A DNA stretch of 64,000 bases from an uncultured Poribacteria bacterium. Lineage in GTDB: Bacteria > Poribacteria > WGA-4E > PCPOR2b. Shown one piece after another: positions 8,113 to 17,172 of this stretch. The stretch spans positions 2,537,940 to 2,601,939 of the forward strand of contig OY282444.1 in assembly GCA_958296125.1 (NCBI GenBank), given 5' to 3'. Position numbers and translations under genes: made by a program. Position 1 is the stretch's first letter, and every line of letters starts with the position of its first letter. The notes beneath the pieces were generated by a model, which made no database searches, was not told the origin of the DNA, and saw nothing but the letters and a program-made list of their open reading frames with translations.

Positions 8113-8915
8113 ACCCCGTGGTAAGCAGCACCACAGATTTGCTCATCGTCGAAAAGCGGAACGGTATCGGCTATCTCCGTCTGAACCGCCCCGAAAAGCA
8201 TAACGCGGTCTCTTATGAGATGTGGCAGGGCATCGCGCAGGTGATGGCGGACTTTGAGGCAGATGATACAGTGCGCGTGGTGGTCGTTTCGGGCGAGGGT
8301 GGCAGGGCATTTTCCGCAGGCGCGGATATATCGCAATTCGAGAAGCAGCGCGCATCGGCGGGGGCGATTGAGGAGTATAACATGGAGGCGGGGCTCGCTC
8401 ACGAAAAGCTGACGAACATCTCCAAGCCAACTATCGCCAAAATTGCGGGATATTGCATCGGCGGCGGGCTGGGTATCGCTCTCTGTTGTGACCTGCGTCT
8501 CGCCACCGACGATTCAAAATTCGGTATCCCCGCAGCCAAGCTGGGGCTCGGTTACGGCTACGGCGGGTTGAAGCCGTTGGTCGCCCTCGTTGGTCCCATC
8601 CGCGCCAAAGAGATTCTGTTCACCGCCAAACAGTTTGACGCGGCGGAAGCCTACGACATGGGACTTATCAACCAGGTACTGCCGAAGGAAGAACTGGATG
8701 GCTTTGTGGACGAATACACGGAGACTATCGCAGGCAATGCTCCCTTGACCATCAAAGCTAGTAAGCAGATTATCGCCGAGGTCTGCAAGGATCCGGACGA
8801 CCGAGATTTGGAACTTTGCAAGCGTCTGGTGGATGCCTGTTTTGACAGCGAGGATTATAAAGAGGGCAGGCGGGCGTTCATGGAGAAGCGAAAACCGCAG
8901 TTTCAGGGGAAATGA
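8109..8915 (+). CDS. Enoyl-CoA hydratase/isomerase family protein
   Basis: 268 residues of the crotonase superfamily: LNRPEKHNAVSYEM near the start, the oxyanion-hole segment FSAGADISQF, and the glycine-rich IAGYCIGGGLGIALCCDLRLA. The position that carries the first catalytic Glu of classical hydratases reads FGIPAAKLGLGYGYGG, Ala-Ala rather than Pro-Glu. The second catalytic Glu is also not evident, so it may be an isomerase, dehydratase or decarboxylase-type crotonase instead of a true hydratase. It overlaps the CoA-transferase gene by 4 bases. Confidence 0.88.
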   Translation: MNPVVSSTTDLLIVEKRNGIGYLRLNRPEKHNAVSYEMWQGIAQVMADFEADDTVRVVVVSGEGGRAFSAGADISQFEKQRASAGAIEEYNMEAGLAHEKLTNISKPTIAKIAGYCIGGGLGIALCCDLRLATDDSKFGIPAAKLGLGYGYGGLKPLVALVGPIRAKEILFTAKQFDAAEAYDMGLINQVLPKEELDGFVDEYTETIAGNAPLTIKASKQIIAEVCKDPDDRDLELCKRLVDACFDSEDYKEGRRAFMEKRKPQFQGK

Positions 8916-8982
8916 AGCGTGAAAGCAGAGCAATATAAGTGAAATAATCAACCTATAGACTAATGAAATAAAAGAGGGATAT

Positions 8983-9969
8983 ATGGCATCGGAGAAAGAT
9001 TACGCGGTTCAGTTTGTTGCACAGGAACAGGCGGAACTTCGGGTCGTTGAGCGTGACCCGACTCCGCTCGCCCCGGACGAGGTCGCCGGCAGAAGCATCG
9101 TCACGTTGATAAGTGCCGGAACAGAAGCGACGGGCTCTTACACTTCGGAGGGCGATTTCCCGCGTGGATCCGGCTATGCGGCGGTCTTTGCGGTCGAATC
9201 CATTGGGGCGGATGTGGGTGACATCACGGTAGGCGATTACATCTTCTGTATGGGGAATCATAGGTCCTATCAACGTGTTAAGCGGGACGCGGCAGTGTCG
9301 CTGCCCGAAGGGCTCGCACCGGAGACGGCCGTTTTCGCCCGGCTGATGAACGTGAGCATGACCACGTTGACCACGACGACCGCTCGACCGCCGGAGCGAG
9401 TTGTCGTCACCGGCTTGGGCATCGTTGGGAATCTCGCCGCACAAAATTTCACGCACGCCGGCTACGAAGTGTTCGCCTGTGAACCGATTGAAACGCGCCG
9501 CAGGGTCGCTATTGAATGTGGGATCAAGAATGTCCTGTCCGCTGTTCCGGTGGATGCGCCCGATATCGCGGGTACGGTGGGGCTGGTTATCGATTGTTCG
9601 GGCCACGAGCAGGCGGTGTTGGACGGTTGCAATGTTGTCCGCAAGAAGGGCGAAGTGGTGCTGATTGCGACACCGTGGCACCGGTATACGGAGATGTATG
9701 CTCATACCATCTTGCACGCGATTTTCCACAAATATGTGGTCATCCGAAGCGGGTGGGAATGGGAACTGCCGAACCAACCGACGGAATTTCGCACGAACAG
9801 CATTTACGGAAATCTCGCCGCCGGGGTGAGATGGTTAGCTGAAGGCCGCATGTCGGTTGCCCCGTTGGCAACGAAGATCTCGCCCCGCGACGCTCAGACC
9901 GTATATCAAAACCTTTTGCATAGGCGGAGTGAGCGGTTGACCTATCTCTTTGATTGGACGGATTTTTGA
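8983..9969 (+). CDS. MDR-type zinc-less alcohol dehydrogenase-like oxidoreductase
   Basis: 328 residues. It shows a GroES-like N-terminal half (LISAGTEATGSY; GYAAVFAVESIG) and a Rossmann half with the nucleotide motif VTGLGIVGNLAAQ near residue 143. The zinc ligands typical of alcohol dehydrogenases are not apparent. The family oxidises alcohols or sugars, or reduces enones, using NAD(P). It follows the crotonase gene on the same strand after about 67 bases and may belong to the same pathway. Substrate unknown. Confidence 0.8.
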   Translation: MASEKDYAVQFVAQEQAELRVVERDPTPLAPDEVAGRSIVTLISAGTEATGSYTSEGDFPRGSGYAAVFAVESIGADVGDITVGDYIFCMGNHRSYQRVKRDAAVSLPEGLAPETAVFARLMNVSMTTLTTTTARPPERVVVTGLGIVGNLAAQNFTHAGYEVFACEPIETRRRVAIECGIKNVLSAVPVDAPDIAGTVGLVIDCSGHEQAVLDGCNVVRKKGEVVLIATPWHRYTEMYAHTILHAIFHKYVVIRSGWEWELPNQPTEFRTNSIYGNLAAGVRWLAEGRMSVAPLATKISPRDAQTVYQNLLHRRSERLTYLFDWTDF

Positions 9970-10230
9970 GGGGCGTAAAATGTTAAGGAGTATAGCCCGT
10001 AGGTTGGGTTGAACGGTTAAAAGTAAATCCTTATCAACGACAATAGAGGGGGCGTATTTCAACAACCCCCGCTTATAGATGAATTGAGTGAAACCCAACT
10101 CGGTAAGGACTTCTGTAGCTCGATTTTAAGAACTTCTGTAGCTCGATTTTCCAAAATCGACAGTTTTGCGTCAAGATATGAATCTCGACCTACAGACTAA
10201 TGAACCAATAAACTAACAAAAAGGAGACTT
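9970..10230. repeat. Short dispersed repeats (CTGTAGCTCGATTTT and others)
   Basis: Gap without a gene. It holds two copies of ACTTCTGTAGCTCGATTTT (around 10109-10152), an inverted CGATTTTCCAAAATCG, and split halves of a palindromic GTAGGTTGGGTTGAAC / GAGTGAAACCCAAC repeat with about 70 bases between them. Confidence 0.5.
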
Positions 10231-11841
10231 ATGCAGGCGGAAAAGCGGGTAGGGACAAGACCTACCTCTACAGAAAATCACATTCCTTTACAGGTCAGAC
10301 CGCCCAGAATCCTCTGTAACACTGGGGCTTGGAGCCCGCTGGTTGACACCACCGACATCTTCGCCGGCAACCGGGGCATGAGCCGTGACGACCAATTCAC
10401 GCTCTTCGATGCCCCCGTTGGAATCCAATTCGAGGTGGAATCCGCCCTGAAATCTGAACCGCTGCTTGAAGCCGTGCAAGCGTGGGAACGTCCCGGCATC
10501 GCTCCGCTCTATATCTGGCAGGAGGAGGGGGCCTACCACATGCTCTACGAATCAGGGGGCAACGGCACCGCCTATGCACACAGCACTGACACCTATCAAT
10601 GGACTCGGCCCGAATTGGGACAGGTAGAGTTCCAAGGGTCAAAACAGAACAACCTCATCACCAATCCGCCGCGCGGGGCATCAGGATTTTTCGAGGACCC
10701 ACAGGCACCGCCCGATCAACGTTACAAGGCGATGGGCGGTAATATGGCGTGGTACGACCCGGACACCAATGAAAGGTTGGTCGGAGAGGCGGCGGGCAAG
10801 CGGATTGCTGCCCAGAACGCTGAAGGCGCAGCCTATAAGGGACCCAAGGCGGTCATCTGGGGATGGATGCTGGGGTGGACCTCGCCCGACCGATTTCGGT
10901 GGAGGCCGTTGGAACAGCCGCTCGGCAACCGACCGGTCAACGGTGCGATCGCCGCCCGTTTCGATCCACACCACAACAATTACTACGCTTACCTACAGAT
11001 TATGGGCTACCCGACGGAGGTGCTCGGCGGTATCGGTACGGGACGCTTGGAAGAAAGCACCCACCGCCGCACGATTGGCTTCGCCCGGACCGATGACTTT
11101 CGCACTTGGCCCGCCCCGAAACTTATCTTGGAACCGGACGCACAAGACGATCTGGATATCTCGTTCTACGGTGCCAACTACTTTCCCTATCCGGGCAGGA
11201 CTGATTTACACGGGATGCTGATCCCGGTCTACCACCAGATTACGGATCACATGGATGGTCAGATTGCCTTCAGCCGCGATGGATTGTTCTGGTCGCGCCC
11301 AGAGCGGAAGCCGATTATTGAGGTGGGCGCACCGGGCAGCGGCGATGAGTGTTCCGTCCACTTCTGGCGTGGTGGGCTGATCGAACTCCCCGATGGTTAT
11401 TGGGCATCGCCCTATACAGGCAACTCGAAACTCCACAACGTCCTGCCCAATATGGCGGGTGCGATGTTCCCCGCCCATCGTCCTTTGCAAATCCGGTGGG
11501 CGCGTTGGCAGCCTCATCGCCTCTGTGGTTTGGTTGCAGCGTTGGAAGGGCGTTTTACGATTCCCACAATCTACCGTTGCCACGATGAACTGCGACTCAA
11601 CTACCGGTGTAAGCCCGGCGGTTGGATAAAGGTGGAACTCCTTGAGAAGGCACCCCACCTGATGACCCCGGATGCGGACCCTGTCCCCGGCTTCAGCTTT
11701 GACGAATGTGACCCTTTGACCGGCGATGTAGCTGACCAACCCGTCACATGGAAGGGGCAGCGGAACATCAGCGGTATCGGTGGGACCGTCGCCATTCGTA
11801 TCAAGATGTTCCAAGCGAAACTCTTCGCCTACCGGGTTTGA
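10231..11841 (+). CDS. Five-bladed-propeller glycosidase-like protein
   Basis: 536 residues with features of the GH32/GH43/GH62-like five-bladed beta-propeller superfamily: IAPLYIWQEEGAYHMLYES, then GKDP-like RYKAMGGNMAWYDP, a WGWMLGWTSPDRFRW block and a C-terminal beta domain (FSFDECDPLTGDVADQPVTW). The same C-terminal block occurs in the protein at 28160-29680, so the two are paralogues. No signal peptide is seen. It is probably a carbohydrate-active or carbohydrate-binding protein, but catalytic residues cannot be assigned. The start is supported by AAAAGGAGACTT just upstream. Confidence 0.65.
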   Translation: MQAEKRVGTRPTSTENHIPLQVRPPRILCNTGAWSPLVDTTDIFAGNRGMSRDDQFTLFDAPVGIQFEVESALKSEPLLEAVQAWERPGIAPLYIWQEEGAYHMLYESGGNGTAYAHSTDTYQWTRPELGQVEFQGSKQNNLITNPPRGASGFFEDPQAPPDQRYKAMGGNMAWYDPDTNERLVGEAAGKRIAAQNAEGAAYKGPKAVIWGWMLGWTSPDRFRWRPLEQPLGNRPVNGAIAARFDPHHNNYYAYLQIMGYPTEVLGGIGTGRLEESTHRRTIGFARTDDFRTWPAPKLILEPDAQDDLDISFYGANYFPYPGRTDLHGMLIPVYHQITDHMDGQIAFSRDGLFWSRPERKPIIEVGAPGSGDECSVHFWRGGLIELPDGYWASPYTGNSKLHNVLPNMAGAMFPAHRPLQIRWARWQPHRLCGLVAALEGRFTIPTIYRCHDELRLNYRCKPGGWIKVELLEKAPHLMTPDADPVPGFSFDECDPLTGDVADQPVTWKGQRNISGIGGTVAIRIKMFQAKLFAYRV

Positions 11842-12013
11842 AGGGGTGGTTCATTGAACGCATCAACACCTGTCTGAATCAGGATTTTCAGGTTTCTTAA
11901 TCCCGATTTATCGGGGATTCAAGGATTTACAGGATAGAAATGGGGAGGCCGTATCACGTCGGTGGAGCGGAGGGATAAAGAACGCACCTAATGACACTTT
12001 TGCAGCCACGCTT
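11842..12013. repeat. Short dispersed repeat (CTGAATCAGGATTTTCAGG type)
   Basis: A gene-free gap with CTGAATCAGGATTTTCAGG, ATCCCGATTTATCGGGGAT (a hairpin) and AAGGATTTACAGGAT. This chain of short units is of the kind seen as intergenic repeats in many bacteria. Confidence 0.4.
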
Positions 12014-13159
12014 ATGGAGTATGGAGATTATCAACTTGAGCTACACGACAATTCACCTTTCACCGAGGATCCAAATTACCTCTCAAATCAACTCATCACA
12101 TATATTGGTAACAAACGTGCACTTCTGGGGCAAATTGGCAAAGTGGTCAGGCATGTCAAGAAACGAACCGGCAAGCAACATCTTCGCGTCTTCGACGCAT
12201 TTAGCGGCTCTGGTGTCGTTTCGCGCTTTCTGAAAGCGCACGCATCGTTTATTATCAGTAACGATTTTGAAGACTACGCTGCCGTGATTGCACGGTGTTA
12301 TCTGCGTAACAGAGGTTCAGTTGATTTCACGGCTCTATCCGAAATTGTGGACGAACTAAATGTTCGAGTGGCTGCCGAACCTCTTCCCAAGGGATTTATT
12401 GAAACACTTTATGCTCCAAAGGACGAATCAAAAATCACGAAGGATGATAGAGTTTTTTATACGACTACCAATGCCCGCCGTTTAGACAACTATCGTAGAA
12501 TGATTGATGAGTTTCCCTCAGAGTTTCGCGATTTGCTTATAGGGCCTCTTCTTAGTGCCGCATCTGTCCACTCAAATACCGCAGGTGTATTCAAGGGATT
12601 CTATAAAGATCGCATCACCGGAGTCGGACAGTACGGCGGGACCGGATCGGATGCTTTAAACCGAATCAAGGGCAAAATCACACTCGAAACGCCTGTGTTG
12701 AGCGAGTTCGAGTGTGATTATCAGGTTCTGCAAGAGGACACCAATAAAATTGCTAGTCAAATAAAGGGGCTTGACTTGGCTTACATTGATCCTCCTTATA
12801 ACCAACATCCCTATGGTTCCAATTACTTTATGCTCAATTTGCTAGTCCATTATAAACAACCAAATAAAATAAGCCGTGTGTCTGGTATTCCATCGAATTG
12901 GAGGCGTTCAGGATACAATGTTCGAGCAAAGTCTTTACCGCTTCTCAAAGAACTACTTCACAAAATTGACGCACGTTTTCTCTTAATCTCTTTCAATAAT
13001 GAGGGGTTCATTACTCCTAATGAGATGCGGGCTATGCTACAAAAAATAGGCTCCGTTGACGAGTTTAGTATTCCCTACAATACGTTTCGCGGATCAAGAA
13101 ATCTTAGGAACCGGACTATTCATGTGACAGAGCAGATGTTTCTCGTAGAAAGGAGTTGA
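12014..13159 (+). CDS. Orphan DNA adenine-N6 methyltransferase
   Basis: 381 residues. Motifs: YIGNKRALLGQI near residue 35, the SAM motif FDAFSGSGVVSRFLK near residue 62, and the catalytic DPPY in AYIDPPYNQHPYGSNYF near residue 258. The order (SAM motif then DPPY) is that of alpha-type adenine methylases (COG3392-like). No restriction enzyme gene lies beside it, so it is an orphan here. The coding DNA is visibly more A+T-rich than the flanking genes and an IS605-like relic follows directly, which suggests recent transfer. No good ribosome site precedes the ATG, so the start is uncertain. Confidence 0.85.
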   Translation: MEYGDYQLELHDNSPFTEDPNYLSNQLITYIGNKRALLGQIGKVVRHVKKRTGKQHLRVFDAFSGSGVVSRFLKAHASFIISNDFEDYAAVIARCYLRNRGSVDFTALSEIVDELNVRVAAEPLPKGFIETLYAPKDESKITKDDRVFYTTTNARRLDNYRRMIDEFPSEFRDLLIGPLLSAASVHSNTAGVFKGFYKDRITGVGQYGGTGSDALNRIKGKITLETPVLSEFECDYQVLQEDTNKIASQIKGLDLAYIDPPYNQHPYGSNYFMLNLLVHYKQPNKISRVSGIPSNWRRSGYNVRAKSLPLLKELLHKIDARFLLISFNNEGFITPNEMRAMLQKIGSVDEFSIPYNTFRGSRNLRNRTIHVTEQMFLVERS

Positions 13160-13320
13160 CATACTCCCCCACCCTGAAGAACTGGGGCTTGTTTGAAGCT
13201 GCCATCCTCCGGGATTTATTGGGTTTTTCGATGCTAGATGTAGCTTTACACGCCCGCCACCGAACAGGCGCAGCAACCGTTTAGAAGGATTCTCGTTGCC
13301 CCCTGACAAGGGGGGCAAAC
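13160..13320 (-). mobile_element. IS200/IS605 (IS1341)-type right-end relic, possible omega-RNA region
   Basis: Begins TTGACATACTCCCCCACCCT and continues with a structured, G+C-rich stretch. Read on the minus strand it ends in GGTGGGGGAGTATGTCAA, as do the right ends of many tnpB-bearing IS1341-like elements. No tnpB frame remains. In such elements the region before the right end encodes the guide omega-RNA, so this may be a leftover RNA module. The assignment rests on recognition by eye. Confidence 0.4.
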
Positions 13321-13396
13321 GGGGACTCCACTGCGAAGATTTTGATTATTTTCTAAATTCATGATTCCACTTTAACACAGTAAGGAGAAAGATTAG

Positions 13397-14959
13397 ATGA
13401 ACAATACCCCGGATTATACCTCGCGGGTTCCTCATTACACCTTCGCTGACACCCTCGAAGCACAGGAGGAACAACTCAAAACCAATCCACTGATGCTCCG
13501 GCTCATCGAGTCGCGCAAAGGGTATGCAGGCGATCCGCACCGTCCCATCTACCATTACGTGAATCCCGAAGCGATGCTCAACGATCCCAACGGACTCTGT
13601 TTCTGGGGGGGAAGGTGGCATCTTTTCTATCAGGCATATCCGCCGGAGGATACTCGCCAGCATTGGGGTCATGCGATTAGCGATGATCTCATCCATTGGC
13701 GAGACCTGCCCTACGCGATTTACCCGAATCCCGAAAGATGCTGTTTCTCCGGCGCAACCTTTGTCGAGGAGGACCGGGTGATCGCGATGTATCACGGCAC
13801 GGAGGTGGGCAATATGGTCGCCGTGTCGAGCGATCCGTTGTTGTTGAATTGGGAGAAGGTAGCGGGCAAGGCGGTGATCCCGATGAAAAATCCGGACGGT
13901 TCAACCCCGCCCTACCGTGTTTTCGATCCGTGCATCTGGAAAAAGGATGGCGTGTACTATTCGCTTTCAGCGGGTACGCTGCCGCATGGGCCCGGCGGCA
14001 AACGGATCCGCGCCAATTTTCTGCTCCGCTCGACAGATTTAGCAAATTGGGAGTATCTGCACCCGTTCGTCGAGGATGACCTGTACACATTGGTGGGCGA
14101 TGACGGTGCTTGTCCATATTTCTGGCCCATCGGAGACCGTCACATCCTCCTATTCTTCAGCCACATGAGCGGTGGGCAGTATCTGCTGGGCGATTACGAT
14201 AAAGCGCGCGATAAGTTCGTTGTGACCGCAGGCGCAAAGAACAATTTTGGCGCGGCAGCCCCCGCGGGCGTACACGCTCCCTCCGCGACCCCCGATGGGG
14301 AGGGAGGGCTCATCTGCATCTGGAACATGAACCCCGCGAAGCCGACCAAAGGCTGGAATCAGATTATGACATTGCCGCGACGCTTAATCCTCGCCTCAAA
14401 AGATGAATTGGAGATTGAGCCCGCCGGAGACATCGAATCGTTGCGCGGCACACATCAGGCGGTCAGTGGGATGACGCTGTCCGCGAATCAGGAGGTTATC
14501 CTCAAGAATATCGAAGGGAACGCGATGGAGCTTATCGCGGAGATCGATCCGAAAGGCGCACCGATGGTCGAAATGAACGTCCTCCGCTCACCGCAAAAGG
14601 AGGAGTTCACCCGCATTGCATTCTTTAGGGAGCGGGGTTTCAGGGATCCGGATTTGAGTCGGGAGGGGCGGGACAGCTTGATAACGATCGATTCCTCGTA
14701 TTCGTCGATCTTGCCGGATGTGCTTTCACGCGCCCCCGAAACTGCTGCCGTTTTCATCGAGTCCGATGAGACGCTCAAGCTGCGCGTATTCATCGACAAG
14801 AGCGTGGTCGAGGTCTTCGTCAACGGGAAGCAGTGCGTTGCGATGCGCGTCTACCCTGGTCGCGAAGATAGCGTCGGTGTGTCGCTGCGGTCTCAAGGGC
14901 AAGATAGCGAGCTCAGATCGCTCGACGCATGGCAGATGGAGAATATCTATGAAGTGTGA
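13397..14959 (+). CDS. GH32-like beta-fructosidase family protein
   Basis: 520 residues. The N-terminal five-bladed propeller carries the GH32 nucleophile motif AMLNDPNGLCFWGG (Asp near residue 63), then HWGHAISDDLIHWRDL, SGATFV and the VFDPCIWKKDG block equivalent to RDP. The C-terminal beta-sandwich (LRVFIDKSVVEVFVNG) is typical of the family. The acid/base Glu of the EC motif is not found: the aligned segment reads DDGACPYFWPIG, with Ala before Cys. Its activity may therefore differ from invertase or levanase. No signal peptide is seen, which suggests a cytoplasmic location. AAGGAGAAAGATTAG precedes the ATG. Confidence 0.85.
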   Translation: MNNTPDYTSRVPHYTFADTLEAQEEQLKTNPLMLRLIESRKGYAGDPHRPIYHYVNPEAMLNDPNGLCFWGGRWHLFYQAYPPEDTRQHWGHAISDDLIHWRDLPYAIYPNPERCCFSGATFVEEDRVIAMYHGTEVGNMVAVSSDPLLLNWEKVAGKAVIPMKNPDGSTPPYRVFDPCIWKKDGVYYSLSAGTLPHGPGGKRIRANFLLRSTDLANWEYLHPFVEDDLYTLVGDDGACPYFWPIGDRHILLFFSHMSGGQYLLGDYDKARDKFVVTAGAKNNFGAAAPAGVHAPSATPDGEGGLICIWNMNPAKPTKGWNQIMTLPRRLILASKDELEIEPAGDIESLRGTHQAVSGMTLSANQEVILKNIEGNAMELIAEIDPKGAPMVEMNVLRSPQKEEFTRIAFFRERGFRDPDLSREGRDSLITIDSSYSSILPDVLSRAPETAAVFIESDETLKLRVFIDKSVVEVFVNGKQCVAMRVYPGREDSVGVSLRSQGQDSELRSLDAWQMENIYEV

Positions 14960-15199
14960 AACGTGAGAAAAACACCGCAGGCAGCATCTCTTCTATTTTA
15001 TGTGCTACCCTCAGCTAAACGACACCAGTTTTGGCTATCTAGACCGAGTCGTTTCGGTCTTGTGCCGACTAAGCCATCGGCTCTTAGTGCTAGAATCCAA
15101 AGTTCGCAAGTCCTAAAAATCTGAATCTATTGAGCCTGATCTGCGAATCTATTCGTTGTCTTACAACCCAACCCCGATCGGGTGGAAGGAGAAAGTAGA
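14960..15199. other. Intergenic gap with two small hairpins
   Basis: No gene was seen. Two inverted repeats are visible: AGACCGA-GTCGTT-TCGGTCT (about 15040-15060) and GCCGA...TCGGC just after. Neither is followed by a T-run, so neither is a clear terminator. Confidence 0.4.
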
Positions 15200-16936
15200 A
15201 TGCCAAAAAGTCATCGCCCCTCAGTCCGCGGGAAACGTTACGTTGTCTCATCGGTGCACTATCTCGCAACAATGGGCGGGGTTCGCATCCTCGAAAGTGG
15301 CGGTAACGCCGCCGATGCCGGTGTCGCCGTTGGCATCTGTATCAATGTGCTTCAACCGGGATTCACCCATTTTGGCGGTGTCGCACCGATTATCTACTGC
15401 CCGGCAGCCGGGGCACCCGTAGAAACCATCAGCGGTCTAGGACGTTGGCCCCAGGCGGCGAGCATCAATTATTTCCGAAAACATTACAACGGCGACCTGC
15501 CCCCCGGAATTTTACGAACCGTCACACCCGCATCGCCCGATGCGTGGCTGACGGCGTTGGCACGATTCGGCACCATGACCTTTGAACAAGCCATCCAGCC
15601 CGCGTTAGACCTCGTCGAAAATGGTCACCCGGTCGATGATCAGTTCCACACATTTGCTAGCGAGGAGTTAGGGGGTGAACCATCGACCACTGCCGTATTC
15701 AATCCCGATGGACATATTCCACAAATCGGGGAGATCTTTTTCCAGAAAGATCTGGCGAACACCTTCAGGCGGATGATCGATGCCGAACGGGCGGCGGGTG
15801 GCGAACGGGCGGCGGGAATTAAAGCCGCACGCGACCTAATTTATAAGGGTGAAATTGCCCACGAAATCGCCGATTTCCACGCACAGGAAGGGGGGCTGCT
15901 GACCTATGAGGATCTCGCTGCATTCTCCGTTCGGGTCGAGCCGCCGACACACATCACCTACAAAGGTTATGATGTTTACACCTGCGGCCCTTGGTGTCAG
16001 GGGCCAACCCTAAATATGGCACTAAAGATTCTTGAAGGGGTTGACTTGCAGGGGCTAGGCCATCAATCAGCGGACTATCTCCACACAATCATAGAAGGAC
16101 TGAAATTGGCGTTTGCGGATCGGGAGGCGTACTTTGGTGATCCGGATTTTGTGCAGGTGCCGATGGCAGGCTTGCTTGATGAGCGATATGCCGCCGAAAG
16201 ACGCGATGCTATTAATCCGCGGCATGCCGCCAGCGACATGCCTCTTCCTGGTGATCCGTGGCGGTTCCATCCGGAGCCGCGCGGAGAAAACGGTCCTGTC
16301 CCGACCCTGAACCCGAATCGATCTCAACCGGAGCGTATATCGCACTGGGAGAGCGATACCAGTTACCTCTGCGTGGTGGATGAGGGGGGCAATGCCTTCT
16401 CAGCGACTCCTTCGGATGTGGTTGGCTGGTCTCCGGTCGTGCCGGGCTTAGGTTTTCCCGTCTCAGGACGAGGGACCCAGACGTGGCTTAATCCGGTGCA
16501 CCCCTCCTGTCTGCAGCCGGGGAAGCGTCCACGCCTCACCCCGAACCCAGCGATGGTTCTGAAAGATGGTGCTCCATTCATGCCCTTCGGCTGCCCCGGC
16601 GGCGATGCACAGGTGCAAGGGATGCTGCAAGTGTTCCTCAACATCATCGAATTCGGGATGGAGCCGCAAGAGGCGATCGAAGCCCCCCGCGTGATTAGTC
16701 ACAGTTTTCCGAACTCATTCTGGCCCCATGGATCGCTGCCCGGCGCGGTGACGGTTGAAGCTCGTATTGCCCCGCAGGTGCGCGAGTCTTTGAGAAATCG
16801 TGGGCACCACCTCGAAGATGATGACGATTGGAGCGCAGGGGTCAGCCGTGTATGTGCGATTACTGTTGACCCTCAGACCGGCACACGGGTCGGCGGTGCC
16901 GATCCACGCTCTACATCGTATGCAATCGGTTGGTAA
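15200..16936 (+). CDS. Gamma-glutamyltransferase family protein
   Basis: 578 residues. The Ntn-hydrolase fold is indicated by GGVRILESGGNAADAGVAVG near the start and by the autoprocessing region WESDTSYLCVVDEGGNAFSAT, whose Thr begins the small subunit in this family. A PGGDAQVQGMLQVFLNI block follows. Family members cleave gamma-glutamyl bonds of glutathione or related amides, and some are cephalosporin acylases; the substrate is unknown. No signal peptide is apparent, unlike classical periplasmic Ggt. ATG 15200 is preferred over an upstream GTG because AAGGAG sits 9-14 bases before it. Confidence 0.85.
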   Translation: MPKSHRPSVRGKRYVVSSVHYLATMGGVRILESGGNAADAGVAVGICINVLQPGFTHFGGVAPIIYCPAAGAPVETISGLGRWPQAASINYFRKHYNGDLPPGILRTVTPASPDAWLTALARFGTMTFEQAIQPALDLVENGHPVDDQFHTFASEELGGEPSTTAVFNPDGHIPQIGEIFFQKDLANTFRRMIDAERAAGGERAAGIKAARDLIYKGEIAHEIADFHAQEGGLLTYEDLAAFSVRVEPPTHITYKGYDVYTCGPWCQGPTLNMALKILEGVDLQGLGHQSADYLHTIIEGLKLAFADREAYFGDPDFVQVPMAGLLDERYAAERRDAINPRHAASDMPLPGDPWRFHPEPRGENGPVPTLNPNRSQPERISHWESDTSYLCVVDEGGNAFSATPSDVVGWSPVVPGLGFPVSGRGTQTWLNPVHPSCLQPGKRPRLTPNPAMVLKDGAPFMPFGCPGGDAQVQGMLQVFLNIIEFGMEPQEAIEAPRVISHSFPNSFWPHGSLPGAVTVEARIAPQVRESLRNRGHHLEDDDDWSAGVSRVCAITVDPQTGTRVGGADPRSTSYAIGW

Positions 16937-16981
16937 ACGAACCTGCTGAAATTGGACTTACAATGATACGAATGAGAACTG

Positions 16982-17128
16982 ATGGACACCATCCGTCCGC
17001 CTTCAACACAATTTGCCGCTTATAACAAGATCGAGGCAGATAAATCATTAGCAATTTATCCTGACTTTGAGCATGAAGATCTGCCGGGACACGGAGACCA
17101 GATCTTTCAGTTTATGAGCGAGCTTTAG
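16982..17128 (+). pseudogene. Acetyl-xylan esterase (AXE1 family) C-terminal fragment
   Basis: A 48-codon open stretch reads LMDTIRPPSTQFAAYNKIEA and then IYPDFEHEDLPGH before its stop. This is the C-terminal end of AXE1/cephalosporin-C deacetylase proteins, including the region of the catalytic Asp and His. The rest of the gene is missing and stop codons lie just upstream. It is a relic, not an expressed gene. Confidence 0.7.
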
Positions 17129-17172
17129 TCCTTATTCCCGCTACTTTGCTGAACTCTAGTGGGCTTTCAACG

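Noticed and set aside
8953-9777. 274-codon minus-strand frame
   Set aside because: Antisense to the MDR dehydrogenase gene, which has clear family motifs; the minus frame has none.
10231-11841. Assigning a specific glycosidase activity to the propeller proteins at 10231 and 28160
   Set aside because: Blade-like motifs are visible but no catalytic triad could be placed, so only a superfamily-level call is made.
12014-13159. A complete restriction-modification system
   Set aside because: No endonuclease gene is adjacent. The HsdR-like fragment at 34052 is far away, truncated and of another system type.
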